In this document: positions 20,852-29,513 of the stretch, piece after piece
Position numbering within the stretch: the stretch's first letter is position 1
Layout of the letters: each line of letters opens with the position of its first letter
Source of the DNA: a virus
Reading direction: 5' to 3' (one strand)
Length of the DNA stretch: 47,294 bases
IMG/VR virus record: IMGVR_UViG_3300032722_000035
Location: 1-47,294 of that record
Notes under the pieces: model-generated
Databases searched by the model: none
The model's input: only the letters and a program-made list of their open reading frames with translations
What the model was told of the DNA's origin: nothing
Program-made: the position numbers and the translations under genes

Positions 20852-21232
20852 TTAATTAGTCACTGATAGACTATTTGCTTGGTTATCAAACTGCAAACTC
20901 ATTACACTTGACTGGTCAGTTTGAAGATATCTGATGTTCAAAACAATCTGTAGACCTTGTTGAAATTCTGTAACAACTATGTTATCGAAACTAACACGTG
21001 GATCATAATTAGCAATGGCTTCGATGTCAGAAGTTATTACGCCTTTAAGCTCTTCTGTAAATGGTTCATGAAGTACATTCCAAATAATGGTCCCAAAACT
21101 AGGATTCATTAATTTTTCACCTTTGCGGATATTAAAGTGGTTAATAATGTCTCGTTTAACTAACTCCATATCAGTTAAACGAAATTTTTTATTATCAACT
21201 AATGTACTAAAACCTTTATATATAGTAGCCAT
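20852..21232 (-). CDS. 25: Baseplate wedge protein gp25
   Basis: The 126-residue product is the normal length for gp25 (T4: 132 aa). Recognisable parts are YKGFSTLVDNKKFRLTDMEL, LVKRDIINHFNIRKGEKLMN and the core NPSFGTIIWNVLHEPFTEE, the conserved gp25/TssE-type sequence containing the RKGE and PxFG..I motifs. gp25 is a small wedge component that joins gp6 and gp53 and helps attach the sheath to the baseplate. It is placed between the gp5-like spike and gp6, consistent with T4-like order. Confidence 0.92.
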   Translation of the reverse strand: MATIYKGFSTLVDNKKFRLTDMELVKRDIINHFNIRKGEKLMNPSFGTIIWNVLHEPFTEELKGVITSDIEAIANYDPRVSFDNIVVTEFQQGLQIVLNIRYLQTDQSSVMSLQFDNQANSLSVTN

Positions 21233-21251
21233 AAAAATATTTATCCTAAAA

Positions 21252-23354
21252 TTATACTGTCGTTGATGGTGCTTGATCTAACGTAGATATTTGTGGTGCT
21301 AATACAGCTACAGCATATTGTCCTTTAGCAAAATAATCAGCCCCTGTAGTTCCATAAGCATCTGATCCGCTTTGTCCGTTACGATAATTTTTGGCGCCGC
21401 CAGGACCCAATAAATGAGCTACAGCCAACATACCAGCAACATCAGCTGGGGATTGATCACTTGTAACTGCACCAATTTTAACCATTGCAGTATAATTACG
21501 CTTAGTGTAAGCACACATTGCTGCTTCCTGTTCTGGACCATTAGCTAACCAAGCAGTTAGGCTATCAATTCCGTTTTTGTTTGGACTCCACATATTAGGG
21601 TTTTTAAGTTGTGCGTTTGATTTACAAGTTTTACTTACATACCCGCCATCAATAAGTGCAGGATATCCAAATTGGTACTTACCTACAAAACCAATTGAGT
21701 TTACAACATCATACTTGCCACCACTTTCGCTCTTGCCTATTGTAGTATAGTAAGCAGTTAATTGGTCTGAAGTTAAGTTACCAACTGAACAGTCACACTT
21801 AGGTTGATTGCGCAGATCAGTTGCAGTAGCAGGATTTTTAATAACTGTTCCTCCAGTGTTCTTTGTTGCATCTTGTGTACCGGTATATGTGCTAGGTTGT
21901 AATCCTGGTGAAGTTGTTGCTGCATAAGGAGCTGCACCACGAGCATATGGTTCATGTGTTGGTGCCACTGTTACAATAGTATTCAATACACCTGGATTAG
22001 AAACATACAGTCCAGTAGCCGAATTTAAACTTACATCAGGTAAGCTGTTAACAGGTATACTTGCCAGAGCCGATATAGATTGTGTGCCACCACTGTTTTG
22101 TTTAACTAATGATCCTTCATAAGCAACAGTGCCACCCGATTTAATACTCACTGTAGCACCAGCATCAATGATAAATGTAGATCCTGATTTGCATCCTATA
22201 CTGCCACTTGATTGTAAATTAAGTGCACCGGTTAATATAGTAGTCGTAGAATTGTTTATATTCAATCCACTAGATGCTATATTAATATTGTTTACAGCAT
22301 TGAAATTAATATCTTGATCTGCATGAAAGTTTAAACTACCTGTTGTTCTAACATTAAACCCATTTGTAGCAAATATATTCACAGCCCCATTTGAATCTAA
22401 TTCTACCCAACTTGTTCCATCGGCATGACCGATATAAATTGAGTTATCTGTATCGTGCATCATCAATTGATGCCCTTTACCTGTACGCAATCTAATTAAT
22501 TGATCTACACCAGTAATACTACCATCATCCATAAGGAATGTATGGCCACCACGACGTGTAGTATATGTATAGTCTGCTTCTGTTAACGTACCTGCTTGTA
22601 CTTTAGCCAAGAATGCCTCAGGATTTTCTGCTCCATTATCTGGATAAGGACGACCCGGTGTACTGATTCCAAATACATTGCTAGGTGTTTCGCGTTGACT
22701 ACTACTTGTAATAACGCCTCGAGTTGTGTCACGATCTAATCCCTGTACTTTTAAAATATTGTACTGCGGTTCATGTATAGGTTTAGGATTTGTTGTAAAA
22801 GATTGTTGTTGATATGTATCTTTATTGTTTTCATTGAATTCTGTTACTGGAGCAGGTGTACCTTGTTGATACGATTTAGTAACGTCTGCGCTGGCACCTG
22901 ATAAATCAACATTTGTACTTCCTGCAATTGCAGGAATCATATATCTACTGATATGTGAATTTATACAGCCAATCCAATAACCACGCATAGGATCACCTGC
23001 AATGAATACAACTATCACTTCTACTCCGATGTCAGGTGGAACCATCCACATACCGTAGGTATTGGGTGTATTGCCATATTTGTTAGTTTCATTAGGGCTA
23101 CCGTTTGTGCCTACTGGTGTAATATTAGTAGTGCCCATAAACGGACTCGAATAACTGGCTGTTCTCCAATTTTTACTATCGTTTTGATCTCCGCCGAGAT
23201 CAGGTATCCATACTTGCAATCTACCACATCTAGTAGGATCTAAGTTATTCATTACAATACCTATATAAGGATGTGGGTCAACTCGCGTGCCGGGAGCTTC
23301 CTCTCGGCGTTGACTTTTCATGACCTTATTACCCTGTCTATAATCTAATGCCAT
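21252..23354 (-). CDS. 5: gp5-like tail spike with OB domain, needle repeats and C-terminal muralytic domain
   Basis: The 700-residue product has three parts. Residues about 25-150 look like the gp5/VgrG OB domain (HPYIGIVMNNLDPTRCGRLQ, VWIPDLGG, PPDIGVEVIVVFIAGDP). Residues about 270-420 contain GHQLMMHD, IYIGHADGTSWVELDSNG and a run of short DINFNAVNNI-type repeats, the pattern of the gp5 beta-helical needle. The last ~170 residues contain GKSESGGKYDVVNSIGFVGK and YQFGYPALIDGGY, like phage lytic transglycosylase or lysozyme domains; the Glu of SESGG is the likely catalytic acid. In T4 gp5 the lysozyme lies between the OB domain and the needle, so here the order is different. Role: puncture and local digestion of the cell wall. 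It follows the large hub protein by 7 bases. Confidence 0.85.
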   Translation of the reverse strand: MALDYRQGNKVMKSQRREEAPGTRVDPHPYIGIVMNNLDPTRCGRLQVWIPDLGGDQNDSKNWRTASYSSPFMGTTNITPVGTNGSPNETNKYGNTPNTYGMWMVPPDIGVEVIVVFIAGDPMRGYWIGCINSHISRYMIPAIAGSTNVDLSGASADVTKSYQQGTPAPVTEFNENNKDTYQQQSFTTNPKPIHEPQYNILKVQGLDRDTTRGVITSSSQRETPSNVFGISTPGRPYPDNGAENPEAFLAKVQAGTLTEADYTYTTRRGGHTFLMDDGSITGVDQLIRLRTGKGHQLMMHDTDNSIYIGHADGTSWVELDSNGAVNIFATNGFNVRTTGSLNFHADQDINFNAVNNINIASSGLNINNSTTTILTGALNLQSSGSIGCKSGSTFIIDAGATVSIKSGGTVAYEGSLVKQNSGGTQSISALASIPVNSLPDVSLNSATGLYVSNPGVLNTIVTVAPTHEPYARGAAPYAATTSPGLQPSTYTGTQDATKNTGGTVIKNPATATDLRNQPKCDCSVGNLTSDQLTAYYTTIGKSESGGKYDVVNSIGFVGKYQFGYPALIDGGYVSKTCKSNAQLKNPNMWSPNKNGIDSLTAWLANGPEQEAAMCAYTKRNYTAMVKIGAVTSDQSPADVAGMLAVAHLLGPGGAKNYRNGQSGSDAYGTTGADYFAKGQYAVAVLAPQISTLDQAPSTTV

Positions 23355-23361
23355 TTATTGA

Positions 23362-26300
23362 TTATCCTGTTAATGTAATTGTTGGAGCAGGACCGTAAGT
23401 ATTACTACTGTATGTAACCACAACCCCTGTAGTTGCATTTGGCGGTGGTTGAATATTAGATGCCTGATCTGCTAAAGAATTTATTTGAGTATTTAATGTT
23501 GTTACTTGACTGCTAAGATCATTTAGTTGACCTTGTAATTGTGCATACTGTGGATATTTTGCACCTATTTCTGATGTGCTCATATCAGCAACTGTTGGGT
23601 CACTTGATATTAATTGATCTTCTAATGCAGTAAAGGCCGAAGAAACACTATTACGTTGTGCAGCTAACGTATCTCGTTGCGAAATAGCCGCAGTAAGTTG
23701 TGATGAAAGATTTTGTAATTGTGATTGATATTGTGAATTAGCCTGTGAATCTACTTGCGCTGGAGTTGTAGGAGCATTAGCATTGGTTCCAATGCTGGTA
23801 GTATTAACTACAGCTTGTGGTTCATTTTGAGTAGTAATATCTTGTGTTGGTGCATTATTAGCAGTATCTGATAGATTAATTTGATCTGCTGTGGTTATCG
23901 GTGGTGGATTATCTTCTACAGGTGCACTGTTTGGTGCTACAACATCCCCAGTTGTCTGAGTAGTTGGACTAGATGTAGTCGGTGGAGCAACTGTAACATT
24001 ATTTGTAGGAATAGCAGTTCCATCAGCTGAACGTTGCGTTGTTTGATTATCTGCAACATAATCAAGTGTTGATTGTCTCGGAAGTCTAACAATGTCTAAC
24101 GTTTGTTCAAACTTACCACCACTAAATGTACTTTCAACTGTTAACACCCTGAACATTCCAGAGAATAAAGATGATTTTTGATAGTCCGAATCAAACTTCA
24201 TTAGACCTGTACTTTCGTCAAGGTCACTAGGAGTTCTAAACGTTACCTGTATATAAACTTCTTGTTGATCCATATGCAGGCTTCCATCAGCAATTAATCT
24301 ATCATCTGACGAAGCTGGTGGCGTACTTGTTGATCCAGATAATGGATCAACAACATTAACAGGTGCATAGAACGTATCATCTTGTTTGATATATTGTGGA
24401 TCACCGATAATCTTTAATTGCCCCTGAAGCATATCGCCACCAGCCGAAGTATATAAAGATTCTTGTGTATCAACTGCCGCTGCATCTTTAGGAGTAATAT
24501 CTCCGCCAGTTGCACGTGCTCTAGCATCAAGTGTTTGTGGTTTTTCTTTCATTGGCTGAACTGCATTTGCAGGATCGTCAATACCATCATAGTTACTAGG
24601 ATTTAATTCGTGATCATCATATAACGTCAACCCATATGTAGCAGCCATATTCTTTTTATATGCAGTTACCGCAGTATAATATAAAGCATTAAACTCAAGA
24701 TTAAAATCTAATACATCTAAATTTTTGCCAGTGTAATAATAATTGTATAACTTAAGAGGTTTAGTCCATGTACCTTGAGGAGCTGCGGCTATTTTTGTGT
24801 TGTAAATATCATATGTTACAACATTATAGGTTATTTCTCTGGCCCAAACTTTTCTAATAATATCATATCCAATTAATGTTACCTGTGGAACAACTTTAAA
24901 CCATTTTAACGGTAAATCTTTATTTTTAAGTTTAGCAGCTTGATAGGCTGCCGAATCTGATCCAAAATCTTCCGGTACCACTAATTGATTCTGTATATAA
25001 TCACTATTACGTATTACATAATTAATAACCATATCAATACTTGTACCAGTATTAATTGAAAAGATTTGTGTGCTATAATCTAATGCCGCATTAACTGCTC
25101 CTGCATTACCGGCTCTCATTGATATTTCTGTAGCTTCATCTGCCATAGGTGTATCTTTTGGACTTAAATTTTGTCCTAGAATAAATTTTGCATTTTGTAG
25201 TTCTGGGGCAAATTTAAAATATATCTTATCCGCAACTTTAATCTTATTTGTTTTAACCATATCATCAAACCAGGCATTATAAGCACTTCCGTAAGATTTT
25301 ACTCGATATACTGGATCTGAACTTATAACATTAACCACAGTCTGATTAACCGTTGTTAGCGGTACAGGTTGTATAGTACCATCAGGTAATACCTTATTGC
25401 CGTTAGCATCTATTCCTTGTGATGTAGCAGTTTCTCGTTGAGATTGTGCAGATGCAAGATATGATTCACTTTCTGTACTTTGGAAGAAACTTGCAACGGT
25501 GCCAGCAACTACTTCAAAATGTGCAGGAGTTGACATTGTTGAAATATCAAATGCAGAGTGATTAAATGGTGCAGCTTCAATTTGGTATTCTGCACCTTTA
25601 TTACTTGCTTTAATATTCATCGATAATATTTTTATAGGGATTCGTTTAGTTTGATTTGGCACAACTCCTACAATAACACCTGTATCATCAGTAGCAAAGA
25701 AATCAATTTGCAACATATAAGGCTGTTCAACATAATTACGTGCCATAACATCTGGGCTCGAGCACAATTTAATAATTCTATCTACTAGAGTCATACCATA
25801 CGGTTCGATGATAGTAAAAGATGTTTTAATAGCGTTCGTTGCTCGACTATGTTCATTTAATCCAATAACTGTATTAATACTCAATGAATCAAAATAAAAA
25901 TCTTCAGCAAAATACGGAGCACGAATAAATGCATTAGGATCATTTGGATCTTTTGTATTATTGTATCTACCGGCACTGGCAATAATTACTCGTTTAGGAG
26001 TATACTGTTGAGTCTTAACCACTTGATTATACTCGTCTATAGTCATCATTGCTAGGCTTATTCCATAAGTATAACTAGGATAGCTATGCAATGGATTCAT
26101 TAAAGGTGTTTGTAGTGCCGCCGAACTATCTGGATTGGTTGCACTGTATCCTCCGCCACCCGGTTCGGTTTGTGGACCATTTGTTTGATTAAAATTAGGA
26201 GCAATAGTGTAATCTGTGCCAACTGCATTTACTTCAGATTGATTTGATGTTACTGCTGATTCTGCATCTGTCGAAATTTGAGTTGACGGAACTCCGCTCA

Positions 26301-26805
26301 AATTAATTTGCTCTTGTGTAGATAATTGATTGGCAGGATTAACTGCCGCGGCTTGTGCTGCATTAGGATTTTGATTGTCTACGCTGGCCTGTGCTGTATC
26401 TTGTGTAGTTGGAGTAATATTTTGTGAAGCTAATGTAGATAATGTTGTATCACCATTTGCCGAAAGTTCAGCAGAGGCATCTTGTGCAGCCTGTATATCA
26501 GATTGTGCTGCAGTTATTTGATTCTGTATTGCTTGAATATCTGCGGTTACTTGAGCATTATATGCCGCTGATTTGCTTGGATCAAGTCGTGCTTGTTGTT
26601 CAGCTAACTGTGGTTGTAATTCTTGAATCAATTGATTGTCTGAAGCAACAGTCTTATTTAATTGTGCCACTGCATCAGCGGCGTTTGTTGTGCTGGTTGC
26701 CAGCCCTGTACCTGTAGTAGGGTTAGTAACTCGAATAATATTCGAAGAACTTGATGCAGTATAACTGATTGATGAAGAACCAGCAGTAACAGTTGTTGAG
26801 GCCAT
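23362..26805 (-). CDS. Large baseplate hub protein (gp27-like role inferred)
   Basis: The 1147-residue product lies between gp53 and the gp5-like spike, where the hub protein that carries gp5 would be expected. It has a mirrored design: low-complexity Ser/Thr/Asn/Gln-rich ends, each with a heptad-like coiled coil (about residues 43-118 and 1020-1120, rich in Gln, Leu and Ala), flanking a folded middle (about 240-940). The middle holds YGISLAMMTIDEYN, YFAEDFYFDSLSINTVIG and KTSFTIIEPYGMTLVDR. Near residue 900 is FRVLTVESTFSGGKFEQTLD, which resembles the end of gp27/gpD-type hub proteins. Hub identity is inferred from position and this last block. No signal or membrane segment is visible. Confidence 0.6.
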   Translation of the reverse strand: MASTTVTAGSSSISYTASSSSNIIRVTNPTTGTGLATSTTNAADAVAQLNKTVASDNQLIQELQPQLAEQQARLDPSKSAAYNAQVTADIQAIQNQITAAQSDIQAAQDASAELSANGDTTLSTLASQNITPTTQDTAQASVDNQNPNAAQAAAVNPANQLSTQEQINLSGVPSTQISTDAESAVTSNQSEVNAVGTDYTIAPNFNQTNGPQTEPGGGGYSATNPDSSAALQTPLMNPLHSYPSYTYGISLAMMTIDEYNQVVKTQQYTPKRVIIASAGRYNNTKDPNDPNAFIRAPYFAEDFYFDSLSINTVIGLNEHSRATNAIKTSFTIIEPYGMTLVDRIIKLCSSPDVMARNYVEQPYMLQIDFFATDDTGVIVGVVPNQTKRIPIKILSMNIKASNKGAEYQIEAAPFNHSAFDISTMSTPAHFEVVAGTVASFFQSTESESYLASAQSQRETATSQGIDANGNKVLPDGTIQPVPLTTVNQTVVNVISSDPVYRVKSYGSAYNAWFDDMVKTNKIKVADKIYFKFAPELQNAKFILGQNLSPKDTPMADEATEISMRAGNAGAVNAALDYSTQIFSINTGTSIDMVINYVIRNSDYIQNQLVVPEDFGSDSAAYQAAKLKNKDLPLKWFKVVPQVTLIGYDIIRKVWAREITYNVVTYDIYNTKIAAAPQGTWTKPLKLYNYYYTGKNLDVLDFNLEFNALYYTAVTAYKKNMAATYGLTLYDDHELNPSNYDGIDDPANAVQPMKEKPQTLDARARATGGDITPKDAAAVDTQESLYTSAGGDMLQGQLKIIGDPQYIKQDDTFYAPVNVVDPLSGSTSTPPASSDDRLIADGSLHMDQQEVYIQVTFRTPSDLDESTGLMKFDSDYQKSSLFSGMFRVLTVESTFSGGKFEQTLDIVRLPRQSTLDYVADNQTTQRSADGTAIPTNNVTVAPPTTSSPTTQTTGDVVAPNSAPVEDNPPPITTADQINLSDTANNAPTQDITTQNEPQAVVNTTSIGTNANAPTTPAQVDSQANSQYQSQLQNLSSQLTAAISQRDTLAAQRNSVSSAFTALEDQLISSDPTVADMSTSEIGAKYPQYAQLQGQLNDLSSQVTTLNTQINSLADQASNIQPPPNATTGVVVTYSSNTYGPAPTITLTG

Positions 26806-26808
26806 CTA

Positions 26809-27111
26809 TTATAATCCCAATGCCGCAGTTAATGTTTCTTTTTTAGGTATAAAGATAGTTGCGCCAGGTAAGAAATCAAATACAGGATCTTGTATTGTAT
26901 TTGGGTTACGAACCGCAAATACCCACCATAGTGCGCTGCTTCCGTATAAGTCGTAGGCTAATAGATCTGGACGATTTTTGTATATAATATCAATCTTATA
27001 TACTACATCTGTAGGATCATTGGGTATGCTAGGAATATTTGCAACATCTAAAAATGCTCCAAATGTTTCATTGTTGTAATATGGACTTGCTTTGCTATAT
27101 GATACAGCCAT
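26809..27111 (-). CDS. 53: Baseplate wedge protein gp53
   Basis: The 100-residue product has the gp53-type pattern: SPYYNNETFG near the start, VVYKIDIIYKNRPDLLAYDL, then SALWWVFAVRNPNTIQDP and LPGATIFIPKKETL. The final part is like a LysM fold, with the P-G-x-x-I-x-I-P turn. It is shorter than T4 gp53 (196 aa) but typical for aquatic relatives. It belongs to the baseplate wedge, where gp53 locks adjacent wedges together. Its ATG overlaps the stop of the upstream gene by one base, so translation is coupled. Confidence 0.8.
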   Translation of the reverse strand: MAVSYSKASPYYNNETFGAFLDVANIPSIPNDPTDVVYKIDIIYKNRPDLLAYDLYGSSALWWVFAVRNPNTIQDPVFDFLPGATIFIPKKETLTAALGL

Positions 27112-28568
27112 TATAGGAATCCTCCGTAACCATTTGTTTTGTCTTGTAACAATTGACCTGCGGCAAATTTGTTAAGATCAAATCTATCATGTAGATTTTT
27201 ACGACTGTACACTGGTTTTAACGTAATTGAAATGGTGCTACTTGTTGGTACTCTTGTTTTAGAAGTTATCTGTGTTGCAGTTGTTCCGGATGGCGTTGAT
27301 GTAGAACCCGATGTATTAGTTGCAAAATTTGGAGCAACTTGGCCTGCGTAAGCAGTTGTACCAAAAGGTGAAGTTGCTACAGTCGATCCTGAACTACTGG
27401 TTCCACTTGCACTGATAGAACTCGTTGACAACAGAGTTGATGTTATAGGTATTTCTATATAATCAACATCAGGTGATAAGGTATGAGAAAAACTACTAAT
27501 TACGCAAGGCACATGTGGAAAGTAATGATCACCGTAACCATCTAAAAATACTACAGGGGGCGGATTACCTACGTTTGTTCCACTACCAAAAAACATTTTA
27601 GTAGAACTTCTAAAGAAATAAATTGCTGCCATTAGATACTGACCTTCGTCGATACTTTGTACAGTAAAATCTCCGCTGATAGTTATATCACTAACTTCAC
27701 TGTTTTGATAAAATTGTTGCGGATAGTTGCTATGTGTCGGATTTGTTCCAGAGTAGCTTGCCGCATGTGTAACTGTGATACTAGGAGTATAAGGAAAAAT
27801 TACACCGTTTGTTTTCTTTAACGGCATCATTAAAGAATTTGATCCACTAGGATCATTATAGAATATAGTAGCTTTGTCTGCTAGACTAATGCGTATACGC
27901 CAATCAGATGCCATAGCAGTGGTGCCATTACTTGTTTGTGTTTGATAAGATACACTAGGAGATGCGGCTGGCGCACTTGCCGATCCGCCTGCGTTAATAC
28001 CTGCTGCTGCTAATCGTTGATTTGTCGGATCAGTCAATCCCTGTACTGATGGGTCATATCCGCCGCCGCTTGATTCTGTTTGATCACCATAATATCCGCC
28101 AGCAAAACTTGGTGCACCTGTATTATCCTGTGATACTGCTGGTGCACCACCGATACTATTAGCTTCATTACCATAACTAGGATTATCAGGATCGTAACCG
28201 CCTCCTGTACTACCAATGGCATTAGGATCATACCCACCAATTACTGAGAAATCAGGTGCAGGTGCTTCGGTGTAACTATTAGTTGCTGTAGTATCTGCAG
28301 GGGTTCCGCTACTATCAGTTGCTACATATCCGGTAGAAGTGTTGTACGATCCACCATTTTCTGAAATTGGGCCATTAACTGCGGCCGCAGGAACATTAGT
28401 GTATGAACCAGTAGTTGCTACGCTATTGAAAAAAGCATCCGATGCAGCATTATCAGCTTGCCACTGTTGTTGATCTGCTGTTGATAGTGAACCGTATTCA
28501 ACCAATTCCCCAGTGGTTGGATCCTGCACTAACGTGTGTGCTGTCATGTGGTCGGTTAAGTAACTCAT
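27111..28568 (-). CDS. Baseplate / tail-tube cap protein, gp48/gp54-like, with disordered N-terminal extension
   Basis: The C-terminal part (from about residue 219, SDWRIRISLADKATIFY) is the tube-cap fold: NGVIFPYTPSITVTHAASY, THSNYPQQFYQNS, ISGDFTVQSIDEGQYLMAAI, YFFRSSTKMFFG, PPVVFLDGYGDHYFPHVP and SPDVDYIEIP. In T4 the gp48 and gp54 proteins sit on the hub and nucleate the tail tube. The first ~218 residues are low complexity, Gly/Ser/Ala/Asn/Tyr-rich, with three GGYDP copies; homologs I know start near the SDWR block. It is the first gene of the minus-strand tail block, behind a perfect TATAAATA box (28591-28598) and an AGAGG ribosome binding site. Whether it matches gp48 or gp54 more closely is not decided here. 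Confidence 0.78.
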   Translation of the reverse strand: MSYLTDHMTAHTLVQDPTTGELVEYGSLSTADQQQWQADNAASDAFFNSVATTGSYTNVPAAAVNGPISENGGSYNTSTGYVATDSSGTPADTTATNSYTEAPAPDFSVIGGYDPNAIGSTGGGYDPDNPSYGNEANSIGGAPAVSQDNTGAPSFAGGYYGDQTESSGGGYDPSVQGLTDPTNQRLAAAGINAGGSASAPAASPSVSYQTQTSNGTTAMASDWRIRISLADKATIFYNDPSGSNSLMMPLKKTNGVIFPYTPSITVTHAASYSGTNPTHSNYPQQFYQNSEVSDITISGDFTVQSIDEGQYLMAAIYFFRSSTKMFFGSGTNVGNPPPVVFLDGYGDHYFPHVPCVISSFSHTLSPDVDYIEIPITSTLLSTSSISASGTSSSGSTVATSPFGTTAYAGQVAPNFATNTSGSTSTPSGTTATQITSKTRVPTSSTISITLKPVYSRKNLHDRFDLNKFAAGQLLQDKTNGYGGFL

Positions 28569-28580
28569 TCATAAAACCTC

Positions 28581-28609
28581 TTGTATAGTGTATTTATAGG
28601 CTATATAAT
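28581..28609 (+). promoter_or_regulatory. Candidate host sigma70-type promoter for gp55
   Basis: On the plus strand, TTGTAT (28581-28586) and a perfect TATAAT (28604-28609) are separated by 17 bases. The start of transcription would be near 28616, about 22 bases before the gp55 start at 28638. The -35 matches only in TTG, so the case rests mainly on the -10 and the spacing. This would let gp55 be made before late transcription. It overlaps the region used by the divergent late promoter. Confidence 0.45.
28591..28598 (-). promoter_or_regulatory. T4-type late promoter (perfect TATAAATA) for the tail/baseplate block
   Basis: The minus strand carries an exact TATAAATA box ending 23 bases before the ATG at 28568. 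The AGAGG ribosome binding site lies between them. This is the classical gp55-dependent late promoter and faces the ~28 kb tail block. The match and spacing are seen; use by gp55-RNA polymerase follows from knowledge of T4. Confidence 0.75.
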
Positions 28610-28637
28610 AGTAGTAGTTAAAAGGAAACCTCCACCA

Positions 28638-29513
28638 ATGAGAAAGGTAAATTATCTAAATAATAAAGATATTTTAAAAGAAATTCACAAAAGTAAGTTA
28701 AATTATTGTAGTTTTATAGATCCAAGTGTTACCAGTTACGATACTATCGTTACTAATGTTTCATCAATTACTAAAAAGAATGTCACTGAAGCACGTAGAT
28801 TGCGGGCCGAGCGCCTGGCTAAAGAAGCACAAGATGCAGAGTTAGCATTAGGCAACAAACGTAAATTAGATGAGTTTGCTATTCCTGTAGAAAATATCCC
28901 AGTTACAGATGTAGTGTTTCGTGTTATGACATGGGACCATATACCAATCGACGACGCTAAACAAAAGAAAGCAGATGCCAAAGCCCAGGAAGAATGGGAC
29001 GAAGATAACTTCGAAACAGAATACGACGAACCCGTTGTAGTCAAAGGTGCTACCAAGTATGTTAAGGTTAATTTTCCTCCTTTCCAACATTTCCGTGTTA
29101 ATGAAGACTATCAACCTTACGTAGTGGGCAAGAGTCACTGGACTAATGGCCTAAATCCAGGTGAGTTTAGTAAAGATCATGGCCAGATGACACCTAAATT
29201 GGCACACATGTTTGTTAAATTATGTGAACGCTATGCTACTAGATCTAATTGGCGAGGTTATACATATAACGATGAGATGCGTAGCCAAGCATTGCTACAG
29301 TTAAGTCAAATTGGTCTACAGTTTGACGAAAGCAAAAGTCAAAATCCATTTGCCTACTACACAGCGGCAATTACCAATAGCTTTACACGTGTTTTAAACA
29401 TTGAAAAGCGTAATCAAAACATTCGCGATGATATACTTGAACTTAATAATTATACCCCCTCATACACACGCCAAGGAGACTGGGGTGGTGGTGGCTGGGG
29501 AGCAGACGAGTAA
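28638..29513 (+). CDS. 55: gp55 sigma factor for late transcription
   Basis: The product (291 residues from the chosen start) matches T4-like gp55. NYLNNKDILKEIHKSK at the N-terminus is the family start. The C-terminal half has the sigma region-2-like helix block: MRSQALLQLSQIGLQFDES, NPFAYYTAAITNSFTRVLN and IEKRNQNIRDDILE. gp55 recruits host RNA polymerase to TATAAATA promoters. I chose ATG 28638 over an upstream Met at 28581, because the upstream extension is hydrophobic, runs through the promoter region, and the later ATG has AGGAAA before it. T4 gp55 is 185 aa; the extra length is a charged central segment (about residues 60-150). The C-terminus is Gly/Trp-rich (GDWGGGGWGADE). The stop overlaps the next start by one base (TAATG). 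Confidence 0.9.
   Translation: MRKVNYLNNKDILKEIHKSKLNYCSFIDPSVTSYDTIVTNVSSITKKNVTEARRLRAERLAKEAQDAELALGNKRKLDEFAIPVENIPVTDVVFRVMTWDHIPIDDAKQKKADAKAQEEWDEDNFETEYDEPVVVKGATKYVKVNFPPFQHFRVNEDYQPYVVGKSHWTNGLNPGEFSKDHGQMTPKLAHMFVKLCERYATRSNWRGYTYNDEMRSQALLQLSQIGLQFDESKSQNPFAYYTAAITNSFTRVLNIEKRNQNIRDDILELNNYTPSYTRQGDWGGGGWGADE

Noticed and set aside
21238-21245. GATAAATA box before gp25 on the minus strand
   Set aside because: It ends 6 bases from the ATG, so a start point would fall inside the gene; it overlaps the upstream gene's end region and is more likely chance.
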